A DNA stretch of 8,699 nt from Verrucomicrobiota bacterium (GCA_015658765.1 DQOE01000318.1:1-8699), one strand, 5' to 3'; positions 1 to 7,244 are shown, numbered from the stretch's first letter. The notes: generated from the sequence alone by a model not told the origin. Translations and numbers: made by a program.

Positions 1-837
<837 letters not shown>

Positions 838-858
838 AAAACAGCCCGTACTTTCGTT

Positions 859-920
859 GACACGGATTTCACGGATTCACACGGATTCATTAATTCATGA
901 AAATCCGTGAAATCAGTGTC
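859..920. repeat. Inverted repeat with tandem CACGGATT units
   Basis: The arms at 859-877 and 902-920 are 19 bp long and match in reverse complement at 18 of 19 positions; the mismatch is at 915, A in place of the expected C. The left side carries the unit CACGGATT at 861-868, 870-877 and 880-887, so the third copy lies in the loop and could pair with ATCCGT at 904-909 in an alternative fold. The element starts 21 bp after the aldolase stop and could form a strong 3' hairpin in that transcript. Similar CACGGATTTCACGGATT strings are, from memory, common between genes in PVC-group genomes; this has not been checked. Confidence 0.8.
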
Positions 921-967
921 CTTTGGACATTCCTTGTCCGACATTGGATATCCCCTTTTCCCATCTT

Positions 968-983
968 GCGCTTGCCCAAGCGC
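968..983. repeat. Degenerate copy of the GCGCTTGGCCAAGCGC palindrome
   Basis: The sequence GCGCTTGCCCAAGCGC matches the extended palindrome of the dispersed TTGGCCAA family at 15 of 16 positions (G to C in the centre). It lies in non-coding DNA between the aldolase and smc. It looks like a decayed or variant member, since both arms GCGCTTG/CAAGCGC remain perfect. Confidence 0.6.
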
Positions 984-997
984 GTCCCGTTTGATTC

Positions 998-1121
998 CTT
1001 CTCCCTCGAGGGGGAAGGTGGCCGAAGGCCGGATGAGGGTGACCGGTTTCGATAACTATTGATGGAGCGTTGTTTTTTGCGTTCTCCCTCACCCCTGCCC
1101 TCTCCCGCTGGGAGAGGGTGT
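998..1121. repeat. REP-like pair of CTCTCCC/GGGAGAG blocks in inverted orientation
   Basis: Block one (about 998-1041) contains TTCTCCCTCGAGGGGGAA, then GGCCGAAGGCC, then ATGAGGGTGA. Block two (about 1080-1121) contains TTCTCCCTCACCCC, then CCCTCTCCCGCTGGGAGAGG, which is itself a hairpin (CTCTCCC 1100-1106 against GGGAGAG 1111-1117). About 38 bp of A+T-richer DNA separates the blocks. Each block is self-complementary and the two face opposite ways, as in REP doublets (BIMEs). In translation it gives the familiar repeat peptide LTPALSRWER, seen as spurious proteins in many genomes. This recognition is from memory. Confidence 0.65.
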
Positions 1122-1140
1122 TTGGCCAAGGCTCCCCGCT

Positions 1141-1159
1141 GCTTGGCCAAGCGCTTGGC
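1141..1159. repeat. Overlapping palindromes at the 3' end of smc
   Basis: Two perfect palindromes share bases: GCTTGGCCAAGC (1141-1152) and GCCAAGCGCTTGGC (1146-1159). The second reaches the first base of the smc stop codon (TAG read from 1161 to 1159). A further TTGGCCAA lies at 1122-1129. The array could fold at the 3' end of smc mRNA in two mutually exclusive hairpins. No T-tract follows on the smc strand, so it is not a standard intrinsic terminator. Confidence 0.7.
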
Positions 1160-4100
1160 TACTTGCCCATCGAGATGACGTCGCTGTCATCGCCGGACTC
1201 CACGGCTGCTTCCGGCTTGGCCGCCCGGCCACGGGAGGCGGCCGGCTTGGTCTCACGCGCCCGGGCGGCGTCTTCGTTCCGCTCGGTTTCCAGGAATTTC
1301 ACCGAGACCATCTTGCTAATGCCGTGCTCCTGCATCGTCACCCCGTACAACGTGTCGGCCATGCTGATGGTGCGCTTGTTGTGGGTGATGATGAGAAATT
1401 GCGACTGGTCGATGAACCGCTTGAGCACGCGGATGAATCGATTGATGTTCGACTCGTCGAGCGGCGCGTCCAGTTCGTCCAGCACACAAAACGGGCTCGG
1501 GCTGACCTGATAAATTGAGAACAGCAGCGACACAGCGGTCATCGTCTGCTCGCCGCCGGAGAGTAGCGTGATACTCTGGAGTTTCTTTCCCGGGGGCCGC
1601 GCCACGATCTCGATGCCGCTGTTGAGCACGTCCTCCTCGTCCACCAAAACCAAGTCCGCCTTGCCGCCCTCGAACACCTCGGTGAACAGCTCGCGGAAGT
1701 TGGCGCGAATCTTCTCGAAAGTCGCCCGGAACATTTCCGTCGTCTCGGCGTTGATTTGGTCGATGACTTCCAGCAACTGCTCCTTCGCCTTGACAAGATC
1801 GTCGTGTTGGCTCGTCAAAAAGGTGTAACGCTCCTCGGTCTCCTTGTACTCCTCGATGGCGACCAGATTCACCGGCCCCATGCGGTCGAGCCGATCCTGC
1901 AACTCGGCGACCTTCTCGCCCACCCGCTCCCAGTCGGTCTCCCCGTCTGCAGCAACCTCCACCTTGAGGCCGCCGGAGTCGTCCTCGGTCACCTTGAGGC
2001 ACTCGGCCTCCACTTCCTGCAAAACAATCTGGTACTTCTCTTGAATCCGCTCGCAGAGGTTCTCGGCCATCATGTTGTTTTGGGCCAGTTCCACCTCGAG
2101 TTTCGAGCGGCGTTCCTGCGAACTGCTCAACTCCTCGCGAATGGAGCGCAGCGCCTCCTCGCGTTCCTCGACTTTTTGATCCGCCCCGGTTTTTTGCGAA
2201 AGCAGCCCGGCGATTTTGCCGCTGGACTGCTCGCGCTCGCTGCGAACGGCCGCGATACGCTGCGTCGAGTCGGCGATGTCTTTCTCGGTCTGTTTTTTTT
2301 TGTTCCCGCCCGTCTCGATGTCGCTTCGGCGCTGGGCGACGAGTTGCTTGAGTTCCTCTATGCGAACATTGAGTGGCTCGAGTTGCCGCCGGAACGACGC
2401 CAGCAACTGTTCCTCCGACGCCAGCCCGACCTTGGCCTCGGTCAGCTCTCCGTTGGCGACGTCGCGCCTTCCGCGCAGCCCCTCGACAACTCCGGTCACC
2501 TCGCCCAAAAGCGTGTTGTTGGTCACCTCCCTTTCCTCGAGTGAAACCAACTCGGCGGCCAACTGGTCGCGCTTGCCGCTGCCCTCGGATTCCTGGCCGG
2601 CGAGACTCTCCAGCTCGAACGTGACGCCCTCGATTTTCTGCGCGAGCACGCGCTGCGAATTTTCCAGCGCCTTCAGCTCGCCCTCGCTCGACGCGATGGA
2701 AACCTCCTGCTGCCGCAGCTCGATCTGCTCCTGTTGCAAACCGGCTTGGAGCGAGGTTTGCTCGGCCTGCATGTCGCCCTTCTCGCGGCTCTGCTTGTTG
2801 ACGTTGCCGCCCACCCCCTCGAGTTCCTTTTCCAGTTCGGCAATCTCATTCTTCCGCGCGAGCAGCGAGGCGGACGCATTGCCGTTGCCGCGGCCTCCGC
2901 TGAACACGCCGTGCCGCGAGAGCAACTCGCCGGCGCTTGTCACAAAATCCAGGTCGCAATGCTGCTCGCGACCGCGCATCGCGGCGTCGAGATCCGGCAC
3001 GATGACCACGCGGCCAAGCAGCCGGTCGAGCAACGGCTGAACCGCGTCGTCGCATCCCAATTGGCCAAGCGCTGCCACGCCGCCAAACTCGCCCAGCTTG
3101 GCCGCATCGATCGACGGCAGCGCGCCGCCGGAAACCAGGTCGAGCGCAACAATGTCCGCGCGCCCTTTTTTGCCTTCGCTCAGCGACGCCAAAATCGACT
3201 TGGCATCGCTGGCCTGCCGGGTGATGACCAACTGCAGATGCCGGCCAAGCGCGGCCTCCACGGCGGCGACGTGTTCTCCCGGCACGCGGATTTGATCGGC
3301 CAACAAACCAAGCGCGGCCTCGGACTCCCTGATGGCTGCCTGCGCCCCGGCGCTGACGCCCTCGTTGGAAGCCTGCAACTGCTTGAGCACATTCAGTCGC
3401 GACCGTTTTTCGGCCTGAACCCTCAGTAAATCGTCCAATTCGGCGGTCAGCTTGGCCAAGCGCTCCTGCAAATCGGCCAGACGCTGCTGGCGTTCCTCGA
3501 CGGTGCCGCGATGGCTTTGGGCGGTGGATTTCCGATCCTCGACATCGCTGGAAAATTGGCCAAGCCGCTCCCGGAGTTTCGCCTCTTCCTCCTCGAGCTG
3601 GGTTTTCTCCGACGAAAGTTTCTCGAGCCGAACGGTGTTTCCCCGCTTCTGCAAATCGATCGAGTTGATCTCGTTGCGGACACGGGTCAGTTCCTGCGCG
3701 ACGCTGTACGACTCGGACTGCGCCTGGCGAAGCGTCTCCTCCCGTTGGCCAAGCTCCTGCTCGATGGCATTGCACGCGGCCTGTTTTTCATCGACGGCGC
3801 GGCGCATGTCACCGACGGCGTTGTCCGCGTTGCCGAGCTTGGCCTGCATCCCGGCCAACTCCTGCTCGGCGTCGCTGCGCCGCTGCTCGGCCTGCACGAT
3901 GTCGTCGTGCGCCTTGGCAACATGTTCGTCCAGCTCCTGGATGCGTTCGTGGCTGAACTGGATTCGGCTCTCGAGCCGCTCGAGTTCGGCCTGCAGGTTG
4001 GCACCTTTTTCCTGCGCCTCGTTCACCTGTTTCTCGATCGCGCCGCGTTGTTGCCGCGCCTGGTTGATCAGCGCCTCCTCGCTCTCGATTGTCCCGGTGA

Positions 4101-4890
4101 AATCATCCGACCGTCCCTTGAACTCGCTGATGGCCTGCTCGCATTGACGGATGGTTTCCTGAATCTCCCCGAGCTGATGCCGGGCGAATTGGCTTTCCAG
4201 GTTCTGGAGTTCCCCCATGAACTCCTTGTAGCGCCTGGCCTTGCCGGCCTGGCGCTGGAGTGAGCCGATCTGCCGCTTGACTTCGCGGATGGTGTCAGAC
4301 ACGCGCAGCAAATTTTGCTCGGTGTAGTCGAGCTTTCGCAGCGCCTCTTTTTTCTGCGTCTTGAAGCGCGTGATGCCGGCGGCCTCCTCGAACACCAACC
4401 GTCGGTCTTCCGGCTTACTGGAGATGAGCTGGGTGATGTTGCCCTGGGCCATGATGCCGTAGCTGGCACGCCCCATGCCGGTGCCCATGAACAACTGCTG
4501 GATGTCCTTGAGCCGACACGAAACTTTGTTGATGAAATAATCACTGCCACCATCTCGGAAAAGCCGGCGCGTCACCGTGACTTCGTTGTACGGCAAGTCG
4601 ACTCCGGCCGCCTTGAGTTGGTCGGTGTCGATGCCGCCCATGGTCATCGACACCTCCGCCATACCAAGCGCCTTGCGTTGGTCAGTGCCGTTGAAAATCA
4701 CATCCACCATCCCCGAGCCCCGGAGCGCCTTGGCCGATTGCTCGCCCAAAACCCACCGAATCGCATCGGAAACATTCGACTTGCCGCAGCCGTTCGGGCC
4801 AACGATCGCCGTGACACCCGGCTGAAAATCGAGCGATGTCTTGTCCGCAAACGACTTAAAGCCCAAGGCCGTGAGATTCTTCAAATACAC
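1159..4890 (-). CDS. smc: Chromosome segregation protein SMC
   Basis: This is a DNA-loop-extruding ATPase that condenses and separates chromosomes with ScpA and ScpB, which are not in this window. Residue numbers here count from a TTG at 4920. They show an N-terminal ATPase half with Walker A GPNGCGKS (41-48) and the KPEDRRLVFEEAAGI segment (169-183), coiled coil (about 190-515), a hinge domain (about 520-690), returning coiled coil (about 690-1050), and a C-terminal ATPase half with signature LSGGEQ (1120-1125), Walker B and D-loop VLDELDAPLDE (1146-1156) and the His switch ITHNKR (1178-1183). A charged, Ala-rich tail of about 45 residues ends the protein. I chose GTG 4890 (1243 residues) because SMC proteins usually begin M-Y-L-K and this reads VYLKNLTALGFKSF; TTG 4920 (1253 residues) is the alternative. 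Neither start has a Shine-Dalgarno sequence. Codons 874-876 are a run of nine A. All catalytic motifs are intact. Confidence 0.96.
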   Translation of the reverse strand: MYLKNLTALGFKSFADKTSLDFQPGVTAIVGPNGCGKSNVSDAIRWVLGEQSAKALRGSGMVDVIFNGTDQRKALGMAEVSMTMGGIDTDQLKAAGVDLPYNEVTVTRRLFRDGGSDYFINKVSCRLKDIQQLFMGTGMGRASYGIMAQGNITQLISSKPEDRRLVFEEAAGITRFKTQKKEALRKLDYTEQNLLRVSDTIREVKRQIGSLQRQAGKARRYKEFMGELQNLESQFARHQLGEIQETIRQCEQAISEFKGRSDDFTGTIESEEALINQARQQRGAIEKQVNEAQEKGANLQAELERLESRIQFSHERIQELDEHVAKAHDDIVQAEQRRSDAEQELAGMQAKLGNADNAVGDMRRAVDEKQAACNAIEQELGQREETLRQAQSESYSVAQELTRVRNEINSIDLQKRGNTVRLEKLSSEKTQLEEEEAKLRERLGQFSSDVEDRKSTAQSHRGTVEERQQRLADLQERLAKLTAELDDLLRVQAEKRSRLNVLKQLQASNEGVSAGAQAAIRESEAALGLLADQIRVPGEHVAAVEAALGRHLQLVITRQASDAKSILASLSEGKKGRADIVALDLVSGGALPSIDAAKLGEFGGVAALGQLGCDDAVQPLLDRLLGRVVIVPDLDAAMRGREQHCDLDFVTSAGELLSRHGVFSGGRGNGNASASLLARKNEIAELEKELEGVGGNVNKQSREKGDMQAEQTSLQAGLQQEQIELRQQEVSIASSEGELKALENSQRVLAQKIEGVTFELESLAGQESEGSGKRDQLAAELVSLEEREVTNNTLLGEVTGVVEGLRGRRDVANGELTEAKVGLASEEQLLASFRRQLEPLNVRIEELKQLVAQRRSDIETGGNKKKQTEKDIADSTQRIAAVRSEREQSSGKIAGLLSQKTGADQKVEEREEALRSIREELSSSQERRSKLEVELAQNNMMAENLCERIQEKYQIVLQEVEAECLKVTEDDSGGLKVEVAADGETDWERVGEKVAELQDRLDRMGPVNLVAIEEYKETEERYTFLTSQHDDLVKAKEQLLEVIDQINAETTEMFRATFEKIRANFRELFTEVFEGGKADLVLVDEEDVLNSGIEIVARPPGKKLQSITLLSGGEQTMTAVSLLFSIYQVSPSPFCVLDELDAPLDESNINRFIRVLKRFIDQSQFLIITHNKRTISMADTLYGVTMQEHGISKMVSVKFLETERNEDAARARETKPAASRGRAAKPEAAVESGDDSDVISMGK

Positions 4891-5047
4891 GTCGCGGCGA
4901 ATCAGAGCCAATTTAGCCAATCGAGTAAAGTCTAAAACACAAGATAAGGCTGCGTCTTATTCGCTTAACCACAATGGGTTGTGCTTTCTGTGGGCCATTC
5001 TGGCCCAAGTTATTCACCGTTTCGCTAACCCACAGGCCCCGAACTGG

Positions 5048-5076
5048 TTGACCCCCGGTCCCGTGGCCAGCACAAT
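5048..5076 (+). promoter_or_regulatory. Predicted sigma70-type promoter of apgM
   Basis: TTGACC (5048-5053, 5 of 6 to TTGACA) and CACAAT (5071-5076, 4 of 6 to TATAAT) are separated by 17 bp, the optimal spacing. Transcription would begin near 5083-5084, giving a leader of only about 25 bases. The placement fits the gene start well, but it is a pattern match in G+C-rich DNA without experimental support. Confidence 0.45.
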
Positions 5077-5080
5077 CCGC

Positions 5081-5100
5081 CCGCGCTTGGCCAAGCGCGG
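5081..5100. promoter_or_regulatory. Perfect 20-bp palindrome at the predicted apgM transcription start
   Basis: The ten bases CCGCGCTTGG at 5081-5090 are followed directly by their exact reverse complement at 5091-5100. The palindrome ends 7 bases before the apgM ATG at 5108 and covers the predicted +1 of the TTGACC/CACAAT promoter. It is the longest member of the dispersed TTGGCCAA family. It could be a dimeric repressor's operator, or an RNA hairpin (8-bp stem, GGCC loop) in the leader. The spacer TTATTTT between it and the ATG has no Shine-Dalgarno sequence. Confidence 0.7.
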
Positions 5101-5107
5101 TTATTTT

Positions 5108-6331
5108 ATGAGCATCGATTCGCTTTACTCTGACCTGACTTTGAAGAACGGGGCCAAAATGGCTCTGTTGGTGATGGACGGCCTCGGCGATATCGCCACT
5201 GCCGCCACGGATTACAAGACCCCGCTCGAGGCGGCGGTCACGCCCAATCTCGACGCCTTGGCCAAGGACTCGGCGCAGGGCCGGCTGATCCCCGCCGCGC
5301 ACGGCATCACGCCCGGCAGCGGTCCCGGCCACCTCGGGCTGTTCGGCTACGACCCGCTGGAAGTCGAGGTCGGCCGAGGCGTCATTGAGGCGCTTGGCCT
5401 TGGCTTGGAACTGCAGCCGGGCGACGTCGCCGCCCGGGCGAACTTCTGCACGCTCGACGCCGACGGCCTGGTCACCGACCGCCGCGCCGGCCGCATCGAG
5501 ACCGAGCTTTGCGAGGAGCGTTGCGCCAAACTCTCGGCGAATATCAAACAGATCGGCGACGCCGAGGTCATCATCACGCCGGGCAAGGGTCACCGCTTTG
5601 TCATCATCTTTCGCGGGGCCGATCTGGCCGGGCCGCTGAGCGACACCGACCCGCACCGCGAGGGCCTGCCGATCGCCGAGTCGCAGCCGGACGACCCGAA
5701 CTGCGCCAAGGCGCAAAAAGCCGCCAAGCTGATCGGCGGATTTTACGAGGCCGCCCTGCCGCTGCTCGCCGGCTTGGAGCCGGCCAACGGCTTCCTCATG
5801 CGCGGCATCGCGCATCAGCCGGACATCCCGATGTTCGCCGAGCGCTACGCGATGCGCCCGGCGTGCCTCGCCGTTTACCCGATGTACAAGGGCCTCGCCC
5901 AGCTTGTCGGCATGACCAAGCACGAGGGCCCGCAAACGATCGAGGAGCAGTTCCAGAAATACAAAGAGCTGTACGACGACTACGAATATTTTTTTATCCA
6001 CTACAAGTACACCGACATGCACGGCGAGGACGGAAACTTCGAGGCCAAGACCAGGGCGATCGAGGACTTCGACAAGGCGCTGCCGATCTTGCTCGAGAAA
6101 AAACCGGACGTCATCGCCATCACCGGCGACCACTCGACGCCGTGCGCGCTCAAGGGCCACTCGTGGCATCCGCAGCCGGTGTTGCTGCACTCGGCCGCCA
6201 GCGGCTCCGACAAGCTCGAGCGCTTCACCGAGACGCACGCCAACCGCGGCTCGCTCGGCATCATCGAGGCCAAGCACCTCATCCGCCTCATGCAGGCCAA
6301 CGCGTTGATGTTCGACAAGTTCGGCGCATGA
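5108..6331 (+). CDS. apgM: 2,3-bisphosphoglycerate-independent phosphoglycerate mutase, archaeal type
   Basis: It interconverts 3- and 2-phosphoglycerate in glycolysis and gluconeogenesis through a phosphoserine intermediate, using divalent metal; it is cytosolic and belongs to the alkaline phosphatase superfamily. The 407 residues match the usual length of about 400-410 for this branch, which differs from the roughly 510-residue GpmI. Landmarks are LLVMDGLGD (20-28, metal Asp 24), TPGSGPGHLGLFGYDP (68-83, candidate catalytic Ser 71), KYTDMHGEDG (300-309, metal Asp 303), GDHSTP (340-345) and GHSWHP (350-355), which supply C-terminal metal ligands. The ATG at 5108 is chosen because homology begins there; the frame is open further upstream but would run through the promoter and palindrome. 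No Shine-Dalgarno sequence is visible. The stop overlaps the next gene's start by 4 bases. Position 307 is Glu, where archaeal relatives tend to have His (GHDG); I recall GEDG as common in bacterial members. Confidence 0.93.
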   Translation: MSIDSLYSDLTLKNGAKMALLVMDGLGDIATAATDYKTPLEAAVTPNLDALAKDSAQGRLIPAAHGITPGSGPGHLGLFGYDPLEVEVGRGVIEALGLGLELQPGDVAARANFCTLDADGLVTDRRAGRIETELCEERCAKLSANIKQIGDAEVIITPGKGHRFVIIFRGADLAGPLSDTDPHREGLPIAESQPDDPNCAKAQKAAKLIGGFYEAALPLLAGLEPANGFLMRGIAHQPDIPMFAERYAMRPACLAVYPMYKGLAQLVGMTKHEGPQTIEEQFQKYKELYDDYEYFFIHYKYTDMHGEDGNFEAKTRAIEDFDKALPILLEKKPDVIAITGDHSTPCALKGHSWHPQPVLLHSAASGSDKLERFTETHANRGSLGIIEAKHLIRLMQANALMFDKFGA

Positions 6332-7068
6332 AGGCTGTCATCCTCGCCGCCGGGAAAGGCACCCGAATGGGCGCGCTCACCGACGAGTTGCCCAAGCCGA
6401 TGTTGCCGGTCGAGGGCAAGACGATCCTCGAGCACATCATCAGCGGCATTGCCGCGCAGGGTGTGCGCGAGTTCTGCCTCATCACCGGCTGGAAAGCCGA
6501 GGTCATCGAGCAACATTTCGGTGACGGCTCGCCGCTTGGCCTCTCGATCAGCTACGCGCGGCAGGAGGTGCAGGACGGCACCGGCAAGGCGCCGGAATTG
6601 GCCAAGCGCTTCGTCGGCGACGACCCGTTCCTGTTGACCTACGGCGACATCCTCGTGCGCCCGGAAACGTACGCGACCATGGTCGAGCGCTTTGGCCAAG
6701 GGGAGTTTTCCGGCCTCATCACCGTGACGCCGGGCGAGGACGTGACCAAGGGCGCGATCAACTTTTTCGACGACCAGTTTTGCCTCCGGAAAATCGTCGA
6801 GAAACCGAGCGCGGAGCAACTCGACCAACTCCGCGCCGACGGCTGGCTGAAGGAAGGCGACCCGATGTGGTACAATGCCGGCATTTACATCTTCCGCCCC
6901 GTCGTGTTCGAGCACACGGCCAAGCTGCAAAAATCCCCGCGCGACGAGTACGAGTTGACCGACGCCATCGCGACGATGATCGACGCGGGCGAACCGATTG
7001 CCGGCGCAAAAACCGAAGGCCGCTGGATCGACATCCGCGACCCCGAAGTGCTCAAGTCGCTGGGCTGA
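6328..7068 (+). CDS. Sugar-1-phosphate nucleotidyltransferase (NTP_transferase family)
   Basis: This 246-residue enzyme should join an NTP to a sugar 1-phosphate, releasing pyrophosphate and giving an NDP-sugar for polysaccharide or envelope synthesis. The Rossmann-like core opens with MKAVILAAGKGTRM (1-14), followed by LPKPML (21-26), QDGTGKA (82-88), the metal-binding YGD (105-107), VEKP (157-160), YNAGIYIF (182-189), DEYELTD (206-212) and WIDIRDP (233-239, probable second metal Asp 235). The GTG motif and EYxLTD resemble the GlmU N-terminal domain, but there is no left-handed beta-helix acetyltransferase part. The exact sugar and nucleotide cannot be told: glucose-1-P, GlcNAc-1-P and mannose-1-P are all possible. 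Its ATG lies inside the apgM stop (ATGA), so translation is probably coupled to apgM; there is no Shine-Dalgarno sequence of its own. The frame is open upstream inside apgM, but the motif starts at this Met. Confidence 0.9.
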   Translation: MKAVILAAGKGTRMGALTDELPKPMLPVEGKTILEHIISGIAAQGVREFCLITGWKAEVIEQHFGDGSPLGLSISYARQEVQDGTGKAPELAKRFVGDDPFLLTYGDILVRPETYATMVERFGQGEFSGLITVTPGEDVTKGAINFFDDQFCLRKIVEKPSAEQLDQLRADGWLKEGDPMWYNAGIYIFRPVVFEHTAKLQKSPRDEYELTDAIATMIDAGEPIAGAKTEGRWIDIRDPEVLKSLG

Positions 7069-7166
7069 TCAATCCCCGCTTCGGAATCGCAAACTTCTCT
7101 CTCTATTTTCGATTCTTTGCGTGAGGTTGCGAGCATCGGCGGCTGGGAAAGACTAATGCTCGTCCT

Positions 7167-7198
7167 GCCCCGTTGGGGCTGACGGCGCTTTCACGCCG
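7167..7198. repeat. Two adjacent small hairpins between convergent genes
   Basis: GCCCC (7167-7171) pairs with GGGGC (7175-7179) around a GTT loop. CGGCG (7183-7187) pairs with CGCCG (7194-7198) around CTTTCA. Both lie about 100 bp after the nucleotidyltransferase stop and just before the stronger hairpin at 7207-7223. They may be 3'-end or REP-like structures. I recognise no named family. Confidence 0.5.
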
Positions 7199-7206
7199 GA
7201 ACCAAA

Positions 7207-7223
7207 GCGGCGCGCAGCGCCGC
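7207..7223 (-). terminator. Strong G+C hairpin, possible terminator of the PQQ/PhnD-like gene
   Basis: GCGGCGC (7207-7213) and GCGCCGC (7217-7223) form a perfect 7-bp stem with a 3-base loop, 21 bp past the stop of the leftward gene. Read on the minus strand the stem is followed by TTTGGTT, a weak T-tract, so it may terminate that gene. On the plus strand it is followed by ACTTCAT and would work less well for the nucleotidyltransferase. Its sequence also resembles hairpins repeated between genes in related genomes, so a REP role is an alternative. Confidence 0.45.
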
Positions 7224-7244
7224 ACTTCATGACGTTGGCGGGTA

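Larger units (their letters stand above)
838..1158. other. Convergent intergenic region packed with repeats, no gene
   Basis: This 321-bp gap lies between the 3' ends of the aldolase (+) and smc (-). Going left to right it holds: three CACGGATT-type units and their inverted partner (859-920); a small hairpin with 5-bp arms GGACA/TGTCC around TTCCT (925-939); a one-mismatch copy of the GCGCTTGGCCAAGCGC palindrome (968-983); two REP-like CTCTCCC/GGGAGAG blocks (about 998-1041 and 1080-1121); and two TTGGCCAA palindromes (1122 and 1143). Open frames cross the gap on both strands, but their translations are repeat-derived peptides (for example LTPALSRWER and its complement PLPAGEGRGEG). I do not call them genes. 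There is no clear T-tracted terminator. Confidence 0.8.
4891..5107. promoter_or_regulatory. Divergent promoter region between smc and apgM
   Basis: This 217-bp region carries control signals for genes leaving in both directions. The left part is A+T-richer than the genes (about 4905-4985). On the smc strand it contains TTATCT and TAGACT, but I see no well-spaced -35 box, so no smc promoter is called. An imperfect 7-bp inverted repeat (ATAAGAC/GCCTTAT on the smc strand, one mismatch) lies at 4944-4960. The right part holds the predicted apgM promoter and the 20-bp palindrome listed separately. Confidence 0.55.

Noticed and set aside
859..920. CRISPR array
   Set aside because: The repeat units are 8-10 bp, adjacent and partly inverted; there are no regular spacers and no cas genes in the window.
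890..1510. Two open frames over the fba-smc gap (890-1150 minus, 1070-1510 plus)
   Set aside because: Their translations (PLPAGEGRGEG, LTPALSRWER) are the typical peptides of REP-like DNA, and the plus-strand frame then runs antisense into smc.
1756..2544. Plus-strand open frame of 262 codons inside smc, plus similar ones at 2216-3040, 2734-3429 and 3511-4263
   Set aside because: All are antisense to the intact smc coiled coil and hinge. Their Leu- or Ser-rich translations mirror the coiled coil's codon pattern.
4929..4951. smc promoter from TTATCT or TAGACT
   Set aside because: -10-like hexamers exist but no -35 box lies at 16-18 bp; too weak to call.
4841..5107. Upstream extension of the apgM frame by 89 codons
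   Set aside because: It would overlap the divergent smc start and run through the promoter and palindrome; family homology begins at or just after the ATG at 5108.
4913..6277. Long minus-strand open frame (454 codons) across apgM
   Set aside because: It lies antisense to apgM, whose plus-strand translation carries all the metal and catalytic motifs. The translation is rich in Arg, Val, Gly and Asp with no recognisable domain, as expected of shadow frames in G+C-rich DNA.
5509..6327. Upstream extension of the nucleotidyltransferase frame to 519 codons
   Set aside because: The extension is a shifted frame of apgM with Arg-rich nonsense; the family motif MKAVILAAGKGTRM starts exactly at 6328.
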